From assembly GCA_026386845.1 (NCBI GenBank), contig JAPLMW010000036.1, forward strand, positions 1 to 55,429: 55,429 nt of DNA, read 5' to 3'. The notes below the pieces were generated by a model. The model saw only the letters and a list, made by a program, of their open reading frames with translations. It ran no database searches and was not told the DNA's origin. The position numbers and the translations under genes are program-made. Source of the DNA: Phycisphaerae bacterium (GTDB taxonomy: Bacteria > Planctomycetota > Phycisphaerae > Sedimentisphaerales > UBA12454). Shown here one piece after another: positions 8,955-18,077 of the stretch (position 1 is the stretch's first letter; every line of letters begins with the position of its first letter).

Positions 8955-9455
8955 ATGCCGACTACGCCTTATCATTTCGGACCAGCGGGACTTTTGGGTT
9001 ATATCTTTAGAAAATGGATAGACCTGCCGGTCTTTGTCTTGGCAAACGTGATAGTGGATATCGAAGTGCTGCTGGTCAATTTAATGGGGCGGCACGGGTC
9101 TACTATACACAGATTTGGTCATACGTTTTTAATAGGTGCCGTTGTCGGCGCTATGTGGGGATTTGTCGCTTATCTTGAACTGCCGCTGATTAGCTGGCTT
9201 ATGAAAAAAACAAGAATACCATATCAAACTAATGCCCCCAAAATGATTATCTCAGGCGTTCTGGGCGTATGGCTTCATGTATTGATTGACGGGATTTATC
9301 ATTATGATGTCAAGCCATTCTGGCCCATACAGAAAAATTATCTCTTGGGGCTGCTTAGCCACAGTCAGGTAAAATGGATTTGTGTTATCTGCGCGGCGAT
9401 ATTTGTGCTGCTGTATGTTCTATCACTGAAAAAACAAACCGCTGAAAAACAATAA
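8955..9455 (+). CDS. Membrane protein resembling YdjM-type metal-dependent hydrolases
   Basis: A 166-residue membrane protein with about four hydrophobic segments. It starts 'MPTTPYHFGPAG', similar to inner-membrane proteins of the YdjM (PF04307) or DUF4184 type, which keep an N-terminal His and further His/Asp residues; here 'HRFGHTF', 'WLHVLIDGIYHYD' and 'NVIVDIEV' supply candidate metal ligands. Function in the family is poorly known. The ATG at 8955 was chosen over a TTG at 8895, because the longer form would read through the heptamer array. It converges with the DUF4190 gene, which ends one base later. Confidence 0.55.
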   Translation: MPTTPYHFGPAGLLGYIFRKWIDLPVFVLANVIVDIEVLLVNLMGRHGSTIHRFGHTFLIGAVVGAMWGFVAYLELPLISWLMKKTRIPYQTNAPKMIISGVLGVWLHVLIDGIYHYDVKPFWPIQKNYLLGLLSHSQVKWICVICAAIFVLLYVLSLKKQTAEKQ

Positions 9456-10190
9456 TTATTTTTCCGGCCTGATATATATCTTTTGCCGGGCATCCTCGAA
9501 GATTACCTGCTCGGTGCCGTCATAAATAATCTTCTTTTTATTTGTGCTGACAGCATTTTCTCCGACGGAAAATGTTATGGTAAAATTATATACATCGGCC
9601 TGTTTTTCCTTGCCGGCAAACTGCCAGCTTAACCTGACAGGCTCCTGACCTTTCGGCCCGCACGTCATATTCATTGTAACAGCGGAAAATTGTTTCTCCG
9701 ACTCATTATTCACAAACAATATATTCTCGCAGCTCCTGTCTGGGGCGGATTTGTCCTCAACGCAAATTATTCCTTTAATATCCGGTCGCCCGGACATCTG
9801 CATGGTCGTTATAAAATCATCGTGCATTTCTAACTTTTTGTGCAGGGAAAATGTCGTTGCGGAATTAACAAACAGCCAAATCCCGATAATTGTCAGCAGA
9901 AGTGCAAGACCTACCGCGGAAGTTATAATTCCTGCGATTGCAAAACCTTTGCCTTTTACCGCTCCGCTCGCCTTGCTGATTTTGTTAAGCGCAAGTATCC
10001 CGAATACAAGACCGATTATCCACGTAATTCCAAACACGCCGAACATTGAAAAACCGCTTATACCCAGAATCATCGAAGTTATCGCCATTCCGCTTGTTCT
10101 CGTCGGCTGGCTGTAAACAAACACTCCGCCGCACTGCTGGCATATCGCGGCATTTTCAAGATTATCCATTCCGCATTTTTGACAATACAT
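9456..10190 (-). CDS. Zinc-ribbon plus DUF4190 membrane protein
   Basis: A zinc ribbon opens the protein ('MYCQKCGMDN', then 'ICQQCG'), giving four Cys in CxxC pairs. A DUF4190-type block follows around residues 38-105, two Gly/Ala-rich membrane helices around 'GKGFAIAGIITSAVGLALL'. The last 130 residues look like an extracytoplasmic beta-rich domain with no family I recognise. DUF4190 proteins are small membrane proteins of unknown role. The start is the ATG at 10190, with GTGAGG six bases upstream; a GTG at 10202 is also in frame. Confidence 0.75.
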   Translation of the reverse strand: MYCQKCGMDNLENAAICQQCGGVFVYSQPTRTSGMAITSMILGISGFSMFGVFGITWIIGLVFGILALNKISKASGAVKGKGFAIAGIITSAVGLALLLTIIGIWLFVNSATTFSLHKKLEMHDDFITTMQMSGRPDIKGIICVEDKSAPDRSCENILFVNNESEKQFSAVTMNMTCGPKGQEPVRLSWQFAGKEKQADVYNFTITFSVGENAVSTNKKKIIYDGTEQVIFEDARQKIYIRPEK

Positions 10191-10259
10191 ATTTCGCCTC
10201 ACTCAAAAATATATTACTTCTATTCTAATAGGCTGATGGAAAATATTCAACCCAAATAA

Positions 10260-10370
10260 ACCCCCACACCAATTTTTTTCATGGTGCCGGTTTCTTTCAA
10301 AATATTTGATGTTTATTCTTTTTTGAATATTCTGGACAGATGTAGGTGCCTGAAAAATTGGTGAAGGGGT
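10260..10370. repeat. Inverted-arm element downstream of mutS
   Basis: Arms 10260-10277 and 10353-10370 pair at 16 of 18 positions (ACCCCCACACCAATTTTT against its near-complement), with a 75-base loop. In the mutS direction it begins a few bases after the mutS stop and could act in transcript termination or protection. The arm sequence is shared with the element near tRNA-Gly at 35039-35211. Confidence 0.75.
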
Positions 10371-10374
10371 AAAA

Positions 10375-13041
10375 CTATTGTTTTTTCAGAAAATCCTTTA
10401 TTTCATTGAGCAAATTGATGGCCTGGATTGGCGTAAGATTATTAACGTCAAGGCCTTTGAGCTTTTCGAGAACATCTTTCTCTTTTTGGTCGAAAAGCTG
10501 CTGTTGCGGCTGTTTTGTCCGCTGCTTTGTGAGCTTATCGCCCGAAGTTTCCTTTTGAAAAGTATTTTCAAGCTCCGCGAGAATCTCTTTGCTGCGCTCA
10601 AGAACGGATTTCGGAATACCGGCAAGTTTTGCAACGTGAATACCGTAGCTTTTGTCCGTCCCGCCGGGAACAATTTTATGCAGAAATACTACCTCATCCA
10701 TCCATTCACGAACGGCCACATTATAGTTTTTCACATTGACTAAAAGCTCCGCAAGAGCCGTAAGCTCATGATAGTGCGTTGCGAAAAGTGTTCTGCATTT
10801 GATTTCGTTTGCGATATGCTCAGTTATCGCCCAGGCCAGAGACAGACCGTCATAAGTGCTTGTGCCTCTGCCGACCTCATCGAGAATCACAAGCGATTTT
10901 TCAGTAGCGTTGTTGATAATATTCGCTGTCTCGGTCATTTCTACCATAAAGGTTGACTGCCCCCGAACAATTTCGTCAGAAGCGCCGACTCGCGTAAATA
11001 TCCTGTCAACTAAGCCTATCGTCGCCTGCTTTGCGGGAATAAAACTACCCGTCTGAGCCATTAAAACAAGAAGAGCGGTTTGCCTGATATAAGTGCTTTT
11101 GCCGCTCATATTGGGGCCTGTAATTATCATCACATCGCCGCTACCTGTGGTGAGCGGAGTCGAACCATTTGCGCCAAGTTCGACATCGTTCGGCACAAAT
11201 TCGCTGCTGAGAATCTCTGCAAGCACAGGATGTTTGCCGTCACGGATTACCAGTTCGCCTCCGCCGGTTATCTTCGGCCTTGTGTAATTCCGCAAATCCG
11301 CAAGATGAGCAAAAGCACAAAGACAATCGCACGTCGCGACAGTTTCCGCTAAGTGCTGAATTCTGCTTATATAAGATGCGCATTGAGCGCGAAGCTGTTC
11401 AAAAAGCCGCTGCTCAAGCTCAAGACTTTTTTCGCCGGCAGTGAGAATCTTTTCCTCATATTTCTTAAGCTCATCGGTTATATAACGCTCGGCATTTTTT
11501 ATCGTCTGTTTGCGAACATAATCAGCCGGAATACGGTCCGCGTAAGAATTGGTAATCTCGATATAATAGCCGAAAACCTGGTTAAAACCGACCTTTAGAT
11601 GTGTTATGCCGGTCCGCTGAATTTCCTTCTGCTGATATTGAGCCAGCCACGCCCTTGCGTCTTTCGAGATGCTGCGCAGCTCATCAAGTTCGGAATTAAA
11701 ACCTGCTTTTATCACACCGCCGTCACGAAGATGATTGGGACATTCCGGCTCAATCGCCGATTCCAAAACAGCGGCAAGTTCCGGCAGACAATCGCATCGC
11801 TGCGTTAGTTTAACAAGAATATCCGCGGACAAACCGCCAAGCAATTGCTTCAGCGGCTCTGCCTTTTTCAAACTTTGACAAAGCGCTAAAAGGTCTCGCG
11901 GCGTTGCTCTCAGGGTGCTTATCCTTGCGACAATCCTTTCAAGGTCGGCAAAATTCTTTAAAATACCTCGTATCTTTTCAAGTGCCGTAAGGCATCCCTC
12001 AGCGGAGTCGGCCTTCTTCTCAACAAATTCTTCAACAGCATCCTGCCTTAGTTCGATTGAGCCGACATCGCACAAAGGCATACACATCCAGTATCGAAAC
12101 ATCCTGCCGCCCATTCCGGTAAGTGTCTGGTCGATACTTTCTACCAGCGAACCTTTGACACTGCCGCCGCGAATCGTTGAAAGAACCTCAAGACTCCGCA
12201 GTGTTGTCTGGTCTATCTGAAGAAACTTTTTCTGCTCGACAAGTTTCAGGCTTGAAATATGTCCTAATGCTGTTTTCTGCGTCTCTTTGAGATATTCAAT
12301 TATCGCACCGGCTGGACTAATCACAGAACTATCGTCTTTTATGCCGAATCCCTCCAGCGTCTTTGTGCCGAATTGCTCAAGCAGCCTCTTATAAGAATCG
12401 TAAGGCTCAAAATACCACGCCGGCCGAACCGTCACCGCTGTTTTGCCCGTCTGTTCAATCTGCGCTGCTAATTTTTTTACTTCAGTGCCGAAAAGTTCGC
12501 CTCGCGTCTCAGGCAAAATGCACTCCGCAGGAGAAATTCTTAAAATCTCATCAACTACCGCTTGTTCAGGAACAACACGGGCAAAAAAATGTCCCGTTGA
12601 AATATCAACCCAGCTTATTGCAGCATTTTTCGAATTGAGACTGATCGCACATAGAAAATTGTCCTGCTTTTCTTCGAGCAGGATATCATCGGTAAGTGTG
12701 CCCGGCGTGATAATCCGAATTACATCTCGTTTGACTACACCTTGGGCAAGTTTTGGATTTTCGATTTGTTCGCAGACAGCGACTTTATAGCCTGCCTTAA
12801 TCATCTTCTTGAGATAGCCGTCAACAGCGTGAAAAGGCACACCCGCAAGAGGCACAGGATTGTCCCCTTTATTTCTGCTTGTCAGCGTAAGCCCGCAGAC
12901 TTGCGAACAGATTTGCGCATCCTTATAAAATGTCTCGTAGAAATCCCCCATCCGGAAAAACAGAATACACTCCGGGTATTTTTTCTTGAAGCTGTCATAC
13001 TGCTTCATCGCCGGCGTCAATTTGTCCTGCTGTAAACTCAT
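10375..13041 (-). CDS. mutS: DNA mismatch repair ATPase MutS
   Basis: MutS recognises mismatches and small loops and recruits MutL. All parts are present: the N-terminal mismatch-binding domain with the 'FFRMGDFYETF' Phe-x-Glu motif near residue 30, the connector, core and clamp domains, Walker A 'GPNMSGKST' near 620, 'FTRVGASDEIVRGQSTFMVEM' and Walker B 'LVILDEVGRGTSTYDG' near 690, then the C-terminal helix-turn-helix dimerisation region. At about 888 residues it has the full MutS1 length. The ATG at 13041 gives 'MSLQQDKLTPAMKQY'; a TTG at 13050 directly after the mnmE stop is the alternative. It follows mnmE with almost no gap. Confidence 0.97.
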   Translation of the reverse strand: MSLQQDKLTPAMKQYDSFKKKYPECILFFRMGDFYETFYKDAQICSQVCGLTLTSRNKGDNPVPLAGVPFHAVDGYLKKMIKAGYKVAVCEQIENPKLAQGVVKRDVIRIITPGTLTDDILLEEKQDNFLCAISLNSKNAAISWVDISTGHFFARVVPEQAVVDEILRISPAECILPETRGELFGTEVKKLAAQIEQTGKTAVTVRPAWYFEPYDSYKRLLEQFGTKTLEGFGIKDDSSVISPAGAIIEYLKETQKTALGHISSLKLVEQKKFLQIDQTTLRSLEVLSTIRGGSVKGSLVESIDQTLTGMGGRMFRYWMCMPLCDVGSIELRQDAVEEFVEKKADSAEGCLTALEKIRGILKNFADLERIVARISTLRATPRDLLALCQSLKKAEPLKQLLGGLSADILVKLTQRCDCLPELAAVLESAIEPECPNHLRDGGVIKAGFNSELDELRSISKDARAWLAQYQQKEIQRTGITHLKVGFNQVFGYYIEITNSYADRIPADYVRKQTIKNAERYITDELKKYEEKILTAGEKSLELEQRLFEQLRAQCASYISRIQHLAETVATCDCLCAFAHLADLRNYTRPKITGGGELVIRDGKHPVLAEILSSEFVPNDVELGANGSTPLTTGSGDVMIITGPNMSGKSTYIRQTALLVLMAQTGSFIPAKQATIGLVDRIFTRVGASDEIVRGQSTFMVEMTETANIINNATEKSLVILDEVGRGTSTYDGLSLAWAITEHIANEIKCRTLFATHYHELTALAELLVNVKNYNVAVREWMDEVVFLHKIVPGGTDKSYGIHVAKLAGIPKSVLERSKEILAELENTFQKETSGDKLTKQRTKQPQQQLFDQKEKDVLEKLKGLDVNNLTPIQAINLLNEIKDFLKKQ

Positions 13042-13050
13042 AAGCTGCAA

Positions 13051-14196
13051 TTATACAACAACGGCGCCTTTTAACAACTCTGTAATCAGCTCCTTAATCT
13101 GCTGTTTTGTCCTGGCAGAAACAATTTCCCCTGTTATCTTTTTCTGCCTGTCTGTAAAACAGACCGTTTTTTTGATATCAAAATCATAAACGCCGAGTCT
13201 CCGCTCTATTTCGCCGACAAGCTCTTTTACTCCGCTGCCGGTTTTTGCGCTGATTTTTAAACCATCGGCAAGTAAATCCTTCGCCAAATCATATTTGTTA
13301 TAAACGGCAAGCACATTTTTTGCCGAAATGCGAAATTCTGTCTGTTTTGTCATATCCAGAACAAGCAAAACCAAATCAGCCGTTTCTATAAGCCCGGCAG
13401 CCTGCTTCTGTGATTCAGCGTCAACCGCATTTTTGCCGGCCGGTGTTTCATCAAGGCCTGCGGTGTCAAAAAATTCCACTGTGATTCTTTTTAAGCGGAC
13501 CTTGGCGGCCAGCCAGTCCCGCGTTGTGCCTGCGATATCCGTTACTATCGCTTTATCTTTGCCGCAAAGGTAATTAAACAATGTGCTTTTGCCGCTGTTG
13601 GGCGCCCCTGCAATCACAACTCTGGCGCCCTCTATAAACAAATCCGCGATTCTGCTGTCATTTAAAATCCGTTCTGCGCCGCTTTTGATATCGTCAGGTT
13701 CCAGCACATTTAGATTCTCAAGCCACCACTCGGCAGTTTGCAAAAGTCCCATTTTGGTCTGATGCCGGATTATCTTTGCACCATAAATTGTCGCTGCCTT
13801 TGCCATGGCGATATCCGCCTCTGCCGCAATCGTGTTACTGCCGTATTTTCTGTGGAGAATATAGGCCAAAACAGCGTCAGGCTCTGTAATTTTCACTCCG
13901 TGCTTTTTCAATAATTCAAGAATGTTTTCTACAATAAGTGGATTGCCGTGACAATTAATACTGAAAGAGTCTGTCTGTTCACAGCCGATTACAACTTCAT
14001 CAATATCTTTATCTTTATCAAAAAGAAAACCGTGAAGTATATTTCCTTCATTAAATTCAACAATTTTCCCCAAAGGCCTGAAAATACTCTTTAAAACATC
14101 TGCTGAATTTTCCCCCGCAATTTGTATGCTCGATATTGCGGCTGCGGATTTCGCCGTCATCAATGAAGCAATACAGCCTTGTCCTGGCGTTTTCAA
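13051..14196 (-). CDS. mnmE: MnmE/TrmE-like tRNA-modification GTPase, short and lacking the C-terminal Cys motif
   Basis: MnmE with MnmG modifies U34 of certain tRNAs, using an N-terminal folate-binding domain, a helical domain, a G domain inserted in it, and a C-terminal CxGK cysteine. The G domain is intact: G1 'GAPNSGKSTLFN' near 194, G2 'DIAGTTRDW', G3 'DTAGLDE', G4 'NKYDL'. The protein is 381 aa against about 450 usually, and it ends 'ITELLKGAVVV' with no Cys motif. The N-terminus is only loosely MnmE-like. Start: TTG at 14196 overlapping the coaX TGA, with GGAG six bases upstream. It could be a divergent MnmE or a relative with a changed role. Confidence 0.75.
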   Translation of the reverse strand: MKTPGQGCIASLMTAKSAAAISSIQIAGENSADVLKSIFRPLGKIVEFNEGNILHGFLFDKDKDIDEVVIGCEQTDSFSINCHGNPLIVENILELLKKHGVKITEPDAVLAYILHRKYGSNTIAAEADIAMAKAATIYGAKIIRHQTKMGLLQTAEWWLENLNVLEPDDIKSGAERILNDSRIADLFIEGARVVIAGAPNSGKSTLFNYLCGKDKAIVTDIAGTTRDWLAAKVRLKRITVEFFDTAGLDETPAGKNAVDAESQKQAAGLIETADLVLLVLDMTKQTEFRISAKNVLAVYNKYDLAKDLLADGLKISAKTGSGVKELVGEIERRLGVYDFDIKKTVCFTDRQKKITGEIVSARTKQQIKELITELLKGAVVV

Positions 14197-14993
14197 TCTT
14201 TCTCCCCGATAAATTTCTCGTATGCAAGGACAATGCCCTTCACGCCTAAGTCTGTAACAAATGAATCCGCAAATTCACAGCCGCTCTTGACGATTTCCAT
14301 ATTTCCGCCCGTTACAACCGTCTGCGGCCATCGGCCAATCTCTTCGGAATAGAGCCTTCCTATCGTTTCAAGAGCCCCTATCGCCGAGTAATACAGCCCG
14401 TTATTGATTGCCTCGATTGTATTTCTGCCTAAGGGCTTTTTGGGGATTTCTACTTTATCTATTTTCGGCAAAGCCGCCGTCTGTCTGTGCAGCGCATCAG
14501 CCGATATATCAAAGCCCGGCAGTATCGTCCCGCCTAAAAAAACGCCTTCGGCACTAACAAGGTCGATTGTTACCGCCGTCCCGAAATCAGCGACAATAAC
14601 CGCATCTTCAACAACGCTGTATGCCGCGAATGCGCACAATACCCTGTCAACGCCGACCTGCCCCGGCTCATCGACATTAAGTTTCATCGGCAGCGGAACA
14701 TCTTTACCAACGCCTATCTCAAGAATTTTTTCATCCAGTTCTTTTTTTGCAATCTCTCTAACCTTTTCCGTCCAGTCTGGCTTTACGCTTCCGACAACAA
14801 TAACGCCGTCGCGCTTTTTGTCCTTCTCCTTACCGGCTTTTACAAAAGGAATCTTCTGCCAGAATGATTTTAAACAGGCGGTAAGCTCTTCCGAATTGCC
14901 GCCGCCGATTTTCTCCATTATCGTCTCGGTATTATCAATAAAAAGCCCCGCCGTTATATTCGTATTGCCTATATCTATTGCTATAATATTCAT
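14193..14993 (-). CDS. coaX: Type III pantothenate kinase CoaX
   Basis: CoaX phosphorylates pantothenate, the first step of coenzyme A synthesis. The ASKHA-fold ATPase motifs are visible: 'AIDIGNTN' at the N-terminus (phosphate 1), 'GVDRVLCAFAAY' near 120, and 'VADFGTAVTIDLV' near 138 followed by 'GGTILPG'. Length is 266 aa, normal for type III. The ATG at 14993 is preferred over a GTG at 15008, because it gives the usual start 'MNIIAIDIGNTN'. This ATG lies at the edge of an inverted-repeat arm whose sequence GAGGTCTAACGGG also supplies the only ribosome-site-like bases. mnmE overlaps its stop. Confidence 0.93.
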   Translation of the reverse strand: MNIIAIDIGNTNITAGLFIDNTETIMEKIGGGNSEELTACLKSFWQKIPFVKAGKEKDKKRDGVIVVGSVKPDWTEKVREIAKKELDEKILEIGVGKDVPLPMKLNVDEPGQVGVDRVLCAFAAYSVVEDAVIVADFGTAVTIDLVSAEGVFLGGTILPGFDISADALHRQTAALPKIDKVEIPKKPLGRNTIEAINNGLYYSAIGALETIGRLYSEEIGRWPQTVVTGGNMEIVKSGCEFADSFVTDLGVKGIVLAYEKFIGEKD

Positions 14994-15096
14994 CCCGTTA
15001 GACCTCACTAAGCCTTTTAATTTGCGTATCTATGTAAAACATACTTGCCTTTTTCACAATTAAAACTCATATGATATTAAAGAGGTCTAACGGGAT
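14992..15096 (-). repeat. Inverted-arm leader element at the coaX start
   Basis: Arms 14992-15006 and 15082-15096 are perfect 15-base complements (ATCCCGTTAGACCTC), with a 75-base loop that itself holds an 8-bp TTTTAATT/AATTAAAA pair and a small TATGT/ACATA hairpin. The arm next to coaX covers its GAGG and the first two bases of the ATG. Pairing would hide the start of translation, suggesting a translational switch. Confidence 0.85.
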
Positions 15097-15127
15097 TCAT
15101 CCTATCCCTTAAAAAACCCATTTTACA

Positions 15128-16345
15128 TTATTTTTTGCCATTTGCAATCAGCAAACGGTTTACCATCATCGCCGCCACGGTATCGCCGGAAGAGTTAATC
15201 ATTGTCGCCGGCGCATCGACGAGAGTGCCTATCATTGAGATAATAGGCAGTGCCTCAGGCCCGAATCCGTAGAGTGATACAATCAAAGTCTCACCGAGAA
15301 AACCGCCGCCCGGTATGCCGCTCATTACAACCCCGCAAAGAATCGCGACTCCGACAGCGCCGGCTAAAGTTTCAATCCCCGAAAAATCCCGGCCATACAG
15401 CGAAAACAGCACCGCGATTTTCATAACAGCAGCTAAGCACGAACCGTCCATATGAATCGTCGCGCCCAGCGGAAGCACTATCTCGCGCACATCTTCCGGC
15501 ACGCCGATACGCCTGGCTGATTCAAGATTGGCCGGCAGTGCCGCAAGACTGCTTCCCGTCCCGAAAGCCGTCAATGCCGCCGGAGGAATGAACGTCCAGA
15601 AATCTTTCACGCCTTTATTGCCCCCGCCGATAAAAGCATAAATGGAAAATCCGAATACGAAATAGAGAATCGCCAAAGGATAATAGAGCGCGACCGCTCG
15701 CACGTATGAACCAATAATTTGCGGCCCGAACGTGCCGACAAGGTATGCGAAATATGCCCCAAGGCCAATCGGCGCATAGAGCATTATCAGCTTTATAAGC
15801 TGCCCCATCACTTCAGACCCGCTGACCAGAAATTCTCGAAATGTCCGCCCCTTATCGCCCGCCGCTTGCGAGGCAAAACCGGTTAGAATGGAAAAAACAA
15901 TCATCGCAAGCATATTTCTGCGGTTCAGCAGACCGGCAAAATCGCTTACAGTAACGGTATTGACAATTTTGTTCGCAAAGCCGTCCCCTTCTGTCGCCGC
16001 AGGCTCGGCAAGCTTTAACGTTAATCCTTTGGCAGGGTCAAAAACTTTCACCGCAAGCAGCATCAGGCACGATGAGATTACACCTGTCAGCAAAAACACA
16101 ACGAGCATCAGCCCCGCTATACGTCCTAAGCGTTTGAGATTGGAGCTTGCCGCTATTGCCGACGATAGAGAAAAGAATACTAATGGCACAACAGCGGTGA
16201 ACAATAGATTTAAAAACACATCTCCCAAAGGCTTTAATACCGCGGCTTTCGAACCGATTATATGCCCCAGCAGTGCGCCCCCTGCCACAGCGCTCATCAG
16301 TATCAATGTAAATCGCCAGCTCTTTAAAAATTTCTTCGCGTCCAT
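15128..16345 (-). CDS. Dicarboxylate/amino acid:cation symporter (DAACS family)
   Basis: A 405-residue sodium or proton-coupled carrier for glutamate, aspartate or C4-dicarboxylates. It has eight or more hydrophobic segments. The re-entrant loop HP1 'FGTGSSLAALP' lies near residue 260, where the family has a Ser-rich SSSTLP. 'LGATIHMDG' lies near 285, HP2 'GIPGGGFLGETLIV' near 335 and 'DAPATMINSSGDTVAAM' near 380, which carries the Asp and Asn of the substrate and cation sites. The substrate cannot be fixed from sequence. It lies upstream of coaX on the same strand, but an inverted-arm element separates them. Confidence 0.9.
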   Translation of the reverse strand: MDAKKFLKSWRFTLILMSAVAGGALLGHIIGSKAAVLKPLGDVFLNLLFTAVVPLVFFSLSSAIAASSNLKRLGRIAGLMLVVFLLTGVISSCLMLLAVKVFDPAKGLTLKLAEPAATEGDGFANKIVNTVTVSDFAGLLNRRNMLAMIVFSILTGFASQAAGDKGRTFREFLVSGSEVMGQLIKLIMLYAPIGLGAYFAYLVGTFGPQIIGSYVRAVALYYPLAILYFVFGFSIYAFIGGGNKGVKDFWTFIPPAALTAFGTGSSLAALPANLESARRIGVPEDVREIVLPLGATIHMDGSCLAAVMKIAVLFSLYGRDFSGIETLAGAVGVAILCGVVMSGIPGGGFLGETLIVSLYGFGPEALPIISMIGTLVDAPATMINSSGDTVAAMMVNRLLIANGKK

Positions 16346-16490
16346 GCTGTTTCTATTTTATCGCCCGACCGCCTAAATCGCAACCAAATCTCCCCTTGCC
16401 TTAATCCTACGTAGCCTTGGCGAAGTAGGATGCCAGGAGGTTCGTTTCCAAAATCCAAAATTGACACTTCCGCCGCAGGCGGCTCCTCAA

Positions 16491-16504
<14 letters not shown>
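16346..16504. other. Spacer with a hairpin, a GC palindrome and a heptamer array
   Basis: This spacer holds an ATCCTAC/GTAGGAT stem around 16405-16432, then a GC-rich CCGCCGCAGGCGG palindrome near 16470, then CCTCAAC leading into tandem CTTTTCA units at 16491-16518. A similar palindrome-CTCAAC-heptamer arrangement stands at 28002-28063 before smc. The obgE stop codon falls inside the array. Confidence 0.6.
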
Positions 16505-17527
<1,023 letters not shown>

Positions 17528-17531
17528 TTAG

Positions 17532-17580
17532 CAGTGAACAGAAAACCGTAAACTGTAAACCGTTAACTGTAAACTTTGAC
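17532..17580. repeat. Tandem heptamer array upstream of obgE
   Basis: Seven 7-base units in register: CAGTGAA, CAGAAAA, CCGTAAA, CTGTAAA, CCGTTAA, CTGTAAA, CTTTGAC. The array fills most of the space between the rpmA terminator and the obgE start, so any obgE promoter must lie in or next to it. Confidence 0.7.
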
Positions 17581-17590
17581 ATAGAATATA

Positions 17591-17619
17591 CAAAAAAAGG
17601 ATGGCATAAAGCCATCCTT
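17591..17619 (-). terminator. Rho-independent terminator after rpmA
   Basis: Read on the minus strand, a 9-bp stem AAGGATGGC / GCCATCCTT with a TTTAT loop is followed by a run of seven T. It lies 26 bases beyond the rpmA stop and has the canonical hairpin plus U-tract form. Confidence 0.88.
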
Positions 17620-17644
17620 ATTTTCATCTTAAAAAAATAAGAAA

Positions 17645-17881
17645 TTAGACATCAATGTGGATTTTCTTGCCCTTAAACCTTACTACGCCAAGCTTCAAAG
17701 CAAATAAGGTGTCGTCTCTGCCAATGCCGACGTTAAAGCCGGGATGCCAGACAGTGCCCTTCTGACGGACAAGTATAGCGCCTGCCTTTGCCACCTGGCC
17801 GGCATATAACTTAATGCCCAGATTCTTAGCATTGCTGTCGCGTCCGTTGCTGCTCGAGCCTTGTCCCTTCTTATGTGCCAT
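17645..17881 (-). CDS. rpmA: 50S ribosomal protein bL27
   Basis: A 78-residue bL27 starting '[16 protein letters not shown]', whose N-terminal tail reaches the peptidyl-transferase centre, with the typical body '[29 protein letters not shown]'. The ATG at 17881 has an AAGGTG site seven bases upstream; an in-frame GTG at 17890 is less likely. rpmA usually follows rplU (bL21), but here no rplU lies upstream: 196 bases of spacer and then the OLD-like gene occupy that place. Confidence 0.96.
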   Translation of the reverse strand: MAHKKGQGSSSNGRDSNAKNLGIKLYAGQVAKAGAILVRQKGTVWHPGFNVGIGRDDTLFALKLGVVRFKGKKIHIDV

Positions 17882-18077
17882 TGTAAACACCTTTAAATAA
17901 AGAGGTTATGTTTTATCAAAAAGTTAGAATACAGCCTTATACCAGAAAATAATACTCGTGTCCAGAGAAATTTGTTCGCTTTAATCGCAGATTATAGAGA
18001 ATAGATCGTAGAAAAACGAGGCAAGACGCAAAATTAATTCGGGGGAAAAAATAAACGGCCACTATTTATTTCCCTAT

